Shown here one piece after another: positions 1 to 4,181 of a DNA stretch of 5,572 nucleotides; positions within the stretch are counted from its first letter, which is position 1, and every line of letters starts with the position of its first letter. Location: the NCBI GenBank assembly GCA_958435885.1, contig CAUBHZ010000145.1, positions 1 through 5,572 on the forward strand, read 5' to 3'. This DNA comes from an uncultured Intestinimonas sp. GTDB taxonomy: Bacteria; Bacillota_A; Clostridia; Oscillospirales; Oscillospiraceae. A program made the position numbers and the translations under genes. The notes under the pieces were generated by a model. It ran no database searches. It saw nothing but the letters and a program-made list of their open reading frames with translations, and was not told where the DNA came from.

Positions 1-226
<226 letters not shown>

Positions 227-229
227 TTA

Positions 230-257
230 TTTTTAACAAACAATAGATAGGTGTCAG
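230..257 (-). promoter_or_regulatory. Weak candidate promoter in front of dnaK
   Basis: In the AT-rich 60 bp before dnaK there is CTGACA (257-252; 5 of 6 to the -35 consensus), a 16-nt spacer, and TAAAAA (235-230; 4 of 6 to the -10 consensus). It would start transcription about 25-30 nt before the dnaK ATG. No CIRCE copy is seen here, so such a promoter would escape direct HrcA control. An extra TATATT at 214-219 lies too close to the ribosome binding site to serve as a -10. The match is weak and AT-rich DNA gives such hits easily. Confidence 0.25.
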
Positions 258-264
258 ATTTTTA

Positions 265-411
265 CGCTCCGCGCTTCTTGCTGTCACGCTGCGGCTGCTC
301 ACGACGCGCGGCTTCCCTCCGTCTCGGGCTGGTCTTCGGGCCGCGGTGCGGCCCTGCGCTCGCCCTCGCTCCGGTCCATCCGCGCTGTTCGCGACGCCTC
401 CGCGCTTCCGG
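265..411 (-). other. GC-rich, T-depleted block between grpE and dnaK
   Basis: This 147-bp block runs from the grpE stop codon to an in-frame TAA (264-262). It is about 75% GC, and on the transcript strand it contains only 5 T against 32 A. It holds a perfect inverted repeat GGGCCGC-GGT-GCGGCCC (338-354) and a 10-bp direct repeat CTCCGCGCTT near both edges (267-276 and 398-407). Read in the grpE frame beyond the TGA it stays open for 49 codons, coding for a very basic peptide (14 Arg, 3 Lys, 5 acidic). There is no start codon with a ribosome binding site of its own, and no U-run after the hairpin, so it is neither an obvious gene nor an intrinsic terminator. A dispersed intergenic repeat or an mRNA-processing/stability structure is the likeliest explanation. 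Its function is unknown to me. Confidence 0.5.
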
Positions 412-972
412 TCAATTAGCCACCTTGACCATGGCGAACCGGATGACCTTCTCTCCCAGCTTGAAGCCGGACTGGAAGACCTCCACCACGGTGTTTTCCC
501 CGGCGCTCTCGTCCTCCACGTGCATGACGGCGTTGTGGAGGGAGGGGTCGAAGGTGGCGCCCAGGGCGGGGATCTCCTCCACGCCCAGCTTGGAGAGGAT
601 GTCCTTCAGGCCGGTCATGGTCATCTCCACGCCCTTCTTGTACGCTTCGTCGGCGGTCTCCTGCTTGAGGGCCCGCTCCAGGTTGTCGTACACGGGCAGG
701 AAGGCGGCCACGGCGTCGCTCTTGGCGCCCTGGTAGATGCCCTCCTTCTCCTTCTGGGAGCGCTTGCGGAAATTGTCGTACTCGGCGGCCAGGCGGAGGT
801 ACTGCTCCTCCTTCTCGTCCATCTGCTTCCGCAGCTTTTCCAGCTCCTCCAGCAGCGGATCGGCCGCCGCCTCCTGCTGGGGAGCGGCCTGGGGCTCGGT
901 CTGGGTCTGGGTCTCCTCCACGGGGACCTCCTCCACAGCCGGGTCCTGCTGTTTCTTTTCCTGCTTGCTCAA
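412..972 (-). CDS. grpE: Nucleotide exchange factor GrpE, TTG start
   Basis: GrpE is the cytoplasmic homodimeric co-chaperone that promotes ADP release from DnaK and so resets the Hsp70 cycle. The 186-residue product is of usual length. It has an acidic, Gln/Glu-rich disordered N-terminus (about 1-38), a long coiled-coil helix (about 39-85, with LRLAAEYDNFRKR at 59-71), a middle helical region with FLPVYDNLERAL (91-102), and the beta-domain signature FDPSLHNAVMHVED (141-154) followed by VVEVFQSGFKLGEKVIRFAMV (162-182). I chose TTG at 972-970 because AGGAGGT (979-985) sits 6 nt before it. The in-frame ATG further upstream (1041) lies inside hrcA, has no such site and would add residues unlike the family. 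It follows hrcA after 25 bp, so the two are clearly co-transcribed. The stop is TGA followed by C, and the frame stays open for 49 more codons after it. Confidence 0.97.
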   Translation of the reverse strand: MSKQEKKQQDPAVEEVPVEETQTQTEPQAAPQQEAAADPLLEELEKLRKQMDEKEEQYLRLAAEYDNFRKRSQKEKEGIYQGAKSDAVAAFLPVYDNLERALKQETADEAYKKGVEMTMTGLKDILSKLGVEEIPALGATFDPSLHNAVMHVEDESAGENTVVEVFQSGFKLGEKVIRFAMVKVAN

Positions 973-997
973 GCGATTACCTCCTAAGTGGATCGTC

Positions 998-2050
998 CTA
1001 CTTCTCCTTTTCCTCCGCCGGGGGCAGGCTGCTCTGTTCAAAGAGGCGGCTCAGACCGGCGGCGAAATAGGAGAGCCGGGCGGTGATCTTTGCATAGTCC
1101 ATCCGGGTGGGACCCACCACACCGATGACGCCTCGCATGCCGTCGCCGATGTCGTAGCTGGCCACCACCACGCTGGTGTCTTTCAGGGCGTCGGCCACGT
1201 TCTCCGGGCCGATGAGGATCTCCATGGGGTCCCCCTGGGGCATGGGGAAACGGGCGGCGTCCTGGTCCTCGCTGAGGTAGCTCATGAGGGGGGCGGCCCG
1301 GTCCAGGCTCCGGTACTCCGGGTGGGTGAGGAGACTGGCGATGCCGGCGGTGTGGACCCGGCGCTGCTCCAGGCTCTCCAGCACATCCATGGCGAAGGAC
1401 ACCACCAAACTGATGAGGCCGTAGGCCTCGCCCGCGGCGTGGGAGGCCACCCGCATGAGCTCGGGGGTGATCTCGTCCAGGGTGAGGCCGGTGAAGGTGG
1501 TGTTCAGCAGGGTGTTGAGAAGCTGGAGCTGGGCCTCGCTCAGGTCGGAGGGCAGCCGCACCAGCCGGTTGCGGACCACATTGGTGTCCGTCATCACCAC
1601 TATAATAAAGGAGTCACTGGCCACCATCAGCAGGTCGAAGCGCTGGATGGTCACCCGGCTGGACCCGGCGGCCAGGGCAAAGGCGGGGTACTGGGTGAGC
1701 TGGGAGAGGACCCGGCCGGCCTGGTCGATGACCTGGTCCAGCTCCCGCATCTTCAGATGCAGGGCCTCGTTGAGCTTCCGGGTCTCCTGCACCGACAGGC
1801 GGTAGTCCTCCATGAGCTCGTTGACGTACACCCGGTAGCCCCCCGGAGAGGGGATGCGGCCGGCGGAGGTGTGGGGCTGCTCCAGCAGGCCCAGGGCCTC
1901 CAGATCGGCCATCTCGTTGCGGATGGTGGCGGAGGAGACGTTGAGCCCCGGCGTGGCCGCGATGACCTTGGAGCCCACCGGCTCCGCCGTCTGGATATAG
2001 TTTTCGATGATGGCGCGGAGGATCTTCTTCTTCCGTTCCGTCAGATCCAT
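998..2050 (-). CDS. hrcA: Heat-inducible transcription repressor HrcA
   Basis: HrcA is the DNA-binding repressor of class I heat-shock genes; it binds the CIRCE inverted repeat and in other bacteria needs GroEL to keep it active. The 350-residue length matches the family. An N-terminal winged-helix domain spans about 1-70: MDLTERKKKILRAIIENYI, the recognition-helix region SSATIRNEMADLE (39-51), and the hallmark QPHTSAGRIPS (58-68) with GYRVYV (71-76). The central and C-terminal parts form the GAF-like dimerization domain, ending in the conserved GVIGVVGPTRMDYAKI and an amphipathic last helix. The ATG at 2050-2048 is preceded by AAGGTG (2058-2063) at 7-nt spacing. It is the first gene of the operon, directly behind a CIRCE copy, which predicts autoregulation. 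It diverges from the GNAT gene. I see no anomaly. Confidence 0.98.
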   Translation of the reverse strand: MDLTERKKKILRAIIENYIQTAEPVGSKVIAATPGLNVSSATIRNEMADLEALGLLEQPHTSAGRIPSPGGYRVYVNELMEDYRLSVQETRKLNEALHLKMRELDQVIDQAGRVLSQLTQYPAFALAAGSSRVTIQRFDLLMVASDSFIIVVMTDTNVVRNRLVRLPSDLSEAQLQLLNTLLNTTFTGLTLDEITPELMRVASHAAGEAYGLISLVVSFAMDVLESLEQRRVHTAGIASLLTHPEYRSLDRAAPLMSYLSEDQDAARFPMPQGDPMEILIGPENVADALKDTSVVVASYDIGDGMRGVIGVVGPTRMDYAKITARLSYFAAGLSRLFEQSSLPPAEEKEK

Positions 2051-2076
2051 CCCCGCTCACCTTCTTCTCTGTGGTT

Positions 2077-2103
2077 TTAGCACTCATTCTCCCTGAGTGC
2101 TAA
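2077..2103. promoter_or_regulatory. CIRCE operator (HrcA binding site)
   Basis: A perfect TTAGCACTC-N9-GAGTGCTAA inverted repeat is present: 9-bp arms at 2077-2085 and 2095-2103, spacer 2086-2094. It is identical to the CIRCE consensus. It ends 26 bp before the hrcA ATG and covers the expected transcription start of the promoter at 2108-2136, so HrcA bound here would block initiation directly. Also transcribed into the leader, it could fold as a hairpin in the mRNA. Confidence 0.97.
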
Positions 2104-2107
2104 TGTA

Positions 2108-2136
2108 AATCTACCACCACCCCGGATAAAAGTCAA
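2108..2136 (-). promoter_or_regulatory. Sigma-A-type promoter of the hrcA-grpE-dnaK operon
   Basis: On the minus strand, TTGACT (2136-2131; 5 of 6 to consensus) and TAGATT (2113-2108; 4 of 6) are separated by exactly 17 nt. The DNA just upstream (about 2137-2160) is AT-rich and could act as an UP-like element. The predicted start near 2101 falls at the edge of CIRCE, the usual arrangement for HrcA-repressed operons, which supports the assignment. Confidence 0.8.
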
Positions 2137-2215
2137 TAGGTTAGGTTGTAAATTAAATGTGAACGGTTTCACCCCGGTAATTTTTGCTTTTCGGTCTTGC
2201 ACACCCTTTGTCCGA

Positions 2216-2244
2216 TTGCCAAAGGCAGACAGGTGTGGTAGGAT
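2216..2244 (+). promoter_or_regulatory. Candidate extended -10 promoter of the acetyltransferase gene
   Basis: TTGCCA (2216-2221; 5 of 6 to the -35 consensus) and TAGGAT (2239-2244; 4 of 6) are spaced by 17 nt, with a TG dinucleotide one base before the -10 (2236-2237), the extended -10 form. Transcription would begin near 2251, leaving a leader of about 20 nt. The promoter overlaps nested dyads: CCTTTG-N9-CAAAGG (2205-2225) and CACACC (2200-2205) with GGTGTG (2232-2237), which could be a regulator site. Confidence 0.55.
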
Positions 2245-2271
2245 GATGAAAACAGAAGGGGAGGAGCTGCC

Positions 2272-2733
2272 ATGCCATTTGATTTTACCATTCAGGACTA
2301 TGAGGACCAGTATCAGGATGCCCTCCTGGACATCTCCCTGCCCTGGCTGGAGGGCAATGACATCCTGGAGCCGGCGGACATCGACCAGCTCACCCATCCG
2401 GAGCGGGTGCTGGAGGCGGGCGGGCGCATCTTCCTGGCCATGGCGGAGGGGAAGCCGGTGGGCATGATGATGCTGGAGCCCTTCGGCGACGGCTCGGCCG
2501 AGCCCTTCAAGTTCGGGGTGCTGGAGGCCTACCGCAACCACGGCATCGGCAAGGCCCTCATGGAGGCCACCATCGACGCCGCCCGGGCCATGGGGGTCCG
2601 CACCCTGGTCCTCACCTCCCACCACAGCCTGAAGGCCGCCCTCCATATCTATGAGTCCTACGGCTTTACGTATGAGGACCACGACCACGTGACCTTTGAG
2701 CTCTCCGACATCGCCATGAAAAAGGAACTCTGA
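2272..2733 (+). CDS. GNAT-family N-acetyltransferase
   Basis: This is a 153-residue, probably cytoplasmic acetyltransferase that would transfer an acetyl group from acetyl-CoA to an amine; the acceptor cannot be read from the sequence. It is a single GNAT domain. A beta-strand pair AMAEGKPVGMMML (56-68) precedes the motif A acetyl-CoA pyrophosphate loop RNHGIGKA (88-95, the R/Q-x-x-G-x-G/A signature) with its helix ALMEATIDAARAMG. Motif B-like SLKAALHIYESYGF (119-132) follows, typical of small-molecule or protein N-acetyltransferases. The ATG is supported by a GGGGAGGAG ribosome site (2258-2266) 5 nt upstream. It diverges from hrcA and is followed by 96 bp with no clear terminator before the carboxypeptidase gene. 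There is no sign of linkage to the heat-shock operon beyond adjacency. Family assignment is firm; the specific function is unknown. Confidence 0.93.
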   Translation: MPFDFTIQDYEDQYQDALLDISLPWLEGNDILEPADIDQLTHPERVLEAGGRIFLAMAEGKPVGMMMLEPFGDGSAEPFKFGVLEAYRNHGIGKALMEATIDAARAMGVRTLVLTSHHSLKAALHIYESYGFTYEDHDHVTFELSDIAMKKEL

Positions 2734-2738
2734 GCCGC

Positions 2739-2767
2739 CTGATCTTTCCCATTCTTTCCAGTATAGA
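2739..2767 (+). promoter_or_regulatory. Weak candidate promoter of the carboxypeptidase gene
   Basis: CTGATC (2739-2744; 3 of 6) and TATAGA (2762-2767; 4 of 6) are spaced by 17 nt in the gap after the acetyltransferase gene; TAGAAT (2764-2769) is an overlapping alternative -10 with 5 of 6 matches. A start would fall near 2774-2776. The -35 match is poor, so read-through from the upstream gene is also possible. I found no sigma-F/sigma-G-like boxes of the kind known for sporulation dacF genes. Confidence 0.25.
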
Positions 2768-2775
2768 ATGCCCCC

Positions 2776-2822
2776 CTCCTCCACATCCTCTTTTTTACAG
2801 GAATCTTTCGATGATGGAGGAG
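2776..2822 (+). promoter_or_regulatory. Inverted repeat covering the carboxypeptidase ribosome site
   Basis: CTCCTCCA (2776-2783) is perfectly complementary to TGGAGGAG (2815-2822), which contains the Shine-Dalgarno sequence of the gene starting at 2830. The stem continues with CATC (2784-2787) against GATG (2810-2813) after one bulged A (2814), giving 8+4 pairs around a 22-nt loop that includes a run of six T. In the mRNA this would hide the ribosome site. There is no U-run after the right arm, so it is not an intrinsic terminator. Regulation is inferred, not shown. Confidence 0.5.
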
Positions 2823-2829
2823 ACGAGCC

Positions 2830-3966
2830 ATGATGAAACGAACCCTCGCGGTCCTGCTCTGCGCCGGACTGCTGGTCTGTCCCGCCGCCGCAGCCGCCGG
2901 CACTCCCCAGGTGGAGGCCGCCGCCGCGGTGCTGATGGAGAAGGAGACGGGCACCGTCCTGTGTGAGCAGAACGCCCACGACAAGCGGGAGCCTGCCAGC
3001 GTCACCAAGGTCATGACCCTGCTGCTGGTGATGGAGGCCCTGGACGAGGGCCGCATGGCCCTCACCGACCAGGTCACCGTCTCCGCCCACGCCGCCTCCA
3101 TGGGGGGCTCCCAGGTCTATTTAAAGGAAGGGGAGCAGATGAGCGTGGAGGAGCTCATCAAGGCCGTGGCGGTGGTGTCGGGCAACGACGCCGCCGTGGC
3201 CCTGGCCGAGCACATCGCCGGCAGCGAGGAGGCCTTTGTGGCCCGGATGAACGAGCGGGCCGCCCAGCTGGGCATGGCGGACACCAATTTTGTCAACTGC
3301 ACGGGCCTGCCTGCGGCGGGCCATCTTACCTCCGCCTATGACATCGCCCTCATGTCCCGGGAGCTCATCCTCCACCACCCGGACATCCGGCAGTACAGCA
3401 CCATCTGGATGGACACCATCCGGGGCGGACAGTTCCAGCTGGCCAACACCAACAAGCTGGTGCGCTACTTTGAGGGCTGCACCGGCCTCAAGACCGGCTC
3501 CACCGACTCCGCCCTCTACTGTCTCTCCGCCACCGCCGAGCGGGAGGGTATGGAGCTCATCGCCGTGGTGCTGGGCGCCCCCACCTCCGCCCAGCGCTTC
3601 AGCGCCGCCCAGGCCCTGCTCACCTACGGCTTTGCCAACTATACCCTGGTGGACGTCCGCCCCGACCAGGCCATCCCGCCGGTGGCCGTCTCCCTGGGGG
3701 TGACCGACACCGTCCAGCCCGTGCTGGCAAACGGCAGCCGCATCCTGGTGGAGAAGAGCCAGCTCAACCAGATCACCACCTCCCTCCAGCTCTCCGAGGA
3801 CGTGGAGGCTCCCGTGGAGCAGGGCCAGAAGCTGGGTGAGCTGACCGTCTCCGCCGGCGATACCCGGCTGTGCACCATCCCCCTGGTGGCCGACCAGGCG
3901 GTGGCACGCATCACCGTCCCCGGCCTCTTCCTGCGGCTGGTGCGGAACCTCTTCCTGGCCGGGTAA
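2830..3966 (+). CDS. Secreted D-alanyl-D-alanine carboxypeptidase (DacF/PBP5 type, peptidase S11)
   Basis: This low-molecular-weight penicillin-binding protein removes the terminal D-Ala from peptidoglycan pentapeptides outside the membrane, limiting cross-linking. The 378-residue length is normal. A Sec signal peptide spans about 1-23: MMKR, a hydrophobic core, then an Ala-rich end compatible with signal peptidase I cleavage. The catalytic motifs are all present: SVTK with the nucleophile Ser57 and Lys60, SGN at 117-119, and KTGS at 221-224. Between them lies the family stretch NFVNCTGLPAAGHLTSAYD (153-171). A PBP5 C-terminal beta domain covers about 275-365. The last 15 residues (PGLFLRLVRNLFLAG) are short, hydrophobic and basic, and may be an amphipathic membrane anchor as in DacA/DacF. 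The first of two adjacent ATG codons was chosen because GGAGGAG (2816-2822) is 7 nt away. Whether it is the vegetative DacA or the sporulation DacF/DacB paralogue cannot be decided here. Confidence 0.95.
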   Translation: MMKRTLAVLLCAGLLVCPAAAAAGTPQVEAAAAVLMEKETGTVLCEQNAHDKREPASVTKVMTLLLVMEALDEGRMALTDQVTVSAHAASMGGSQVYLKEGEQMSVEELIKAVAVVSGNDAAVALAEHIAGSEEAFVARMNERAAQLGMADTNFVNCTGLPAAGHLTSAYDIALMSRELILHHPDIRQYSTIWMDTIRGGQFQLANTNKLVRYFEGCTGLKTGSTDSALYCLSATAEREGMELIAVVLGAPTSAQRFSAAQALLTYGFANYTLVDVRPDQAIPPVAVSLGVTDTVQPVLANGSRILVEKSQLNQITTSLQLSEDVEAPVEQGQKLGELTVSAGDTRLCTIPLVADQAVARITVPGLFLRLVRNLFLAG

Positions 3967-3979
3967 CGGGACGCTGACT

Positions 3980-4004
3980 TTTTTCCGGGAAAGAAACGGA
4001 AAAA
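3980..4004 (+). repeat. Inverted repeat downstream of the carboxypeptidase gene
   Basis: TTTTTCCG (3980-3987) and CGGAAAAA (3997-4004) form an 8-bp perfect stem around a 9-nt loop, 13 bp after the stop codon. It has only three G-C pairs and no T-run after it on either strand, so it is not a canonical intrinsic terminator. It may be a weak 3'-end structure. No better terminator is visible between this gene and the glgB promoter. Confidence 0.35.
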
Positions 4005-4041
4005 TATGCGTAAAATTTATGAATCCTCCTGCCCCCGCACC

Positions 4042-4070
4042 TTGACTGTGTGCTGTTTGTGTTGTATAAT
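4042..4070 (+). promoter_or_regulatory. Strong sigma-A-type promoter of glgB
   Basis: TTGACT (4042-4047; 5 of 6) and TATAAT (4065-4070; perfect consensus) are separated by exactly 17 nt. The expected start lies near 4077, giving a leader of about 105 nt before the glgB ATG. It is the best promoter match in the window and shows that glgB is transcribed independently of the upstream carboxypeptidase gene. Confidence 0.85.
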
Positions 4071-4076
4071 TCATAC

Positions 4077-4181
4077 AAATAACCTGACCTATGATTTTGG
4101 TCAATTAGCGTTATTGACAAGCTTCGACGGTGTCCCCAGGGGACATTTGGATAATATTACCAATGAAATGAGGCGCTGACC
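4077..4181 (+). promoter_or_regulatory. glgB mRNA leader with three consecutive dyads
   Basis: The predicted leader contains GTCAAT-N7-ATTGAC (4100-4118), TGTCCCC-A-GGGGACA (4131-4145), and TTGG-A-TAATATTA-CCAA (4147-4163), the last being palindromic except for one inserted A. GACA (4116-4119) could also pair with TGTC (4131-4134), an alternative to the second hairpin. None is followed by a U-run, so this is not a plain terminator-type attenuator, and I do not recognise a known riboswitch class. Tiny frames ATG AAA TGA (4163-4171) and ATG AGG CGC TGA (4168-4179) precede the start codon, but their use is unsupported. Confidence 0.4.

Noticed and set aside
251..411. Plus-strand coding frame in the grpE-dnaK gap
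   Set aside because: It has no ribosome binding site, continues only as antisense of grpE, and its Arg/Leu/Cys-rich product follows from the GC-rich block.
973..1041. N-terminal extension of GrpE to an upstream ATG
   Set aside because: It overlaps the hrcA end and lacks a ribosome site. The TTG at 972-970 has AGGAGGT at the right distance, and the extension is unlike GrpE.
737..2080. 447-codon open frame on the plus strand opposite grpE and hrcA
   Set aside because: It is antisense to two confidently identified genes, has a Gly/His/Val-rich shadow composition and no ribosome binding site.
410..4104. 11-bp sequence GGTCAATTAGC shared by the grpE end (410-420) and the glgB leader (4099-4109)
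   Set aside because: One copy is simply the last GrpE codons and stop. A chance 11-mer match is expected in a window of this size, and no flanking similarity exists.
4114..4155. TTGACA (4114-4119) with GATAAT (4150-4155) as a second glgB promoter
   Set aside because: The boxes are 30 nt apart, far from the 16-18 nt needed. The TTGACT-N17-TATAAT promoter just upstream explains transcription better.
4163..4179. Minimal upstream frames MK and MRR before glgB
   Set aside because: They are two and three codons long, without their own ribosome sites. Such ATG..TGA combinations are common by chance.
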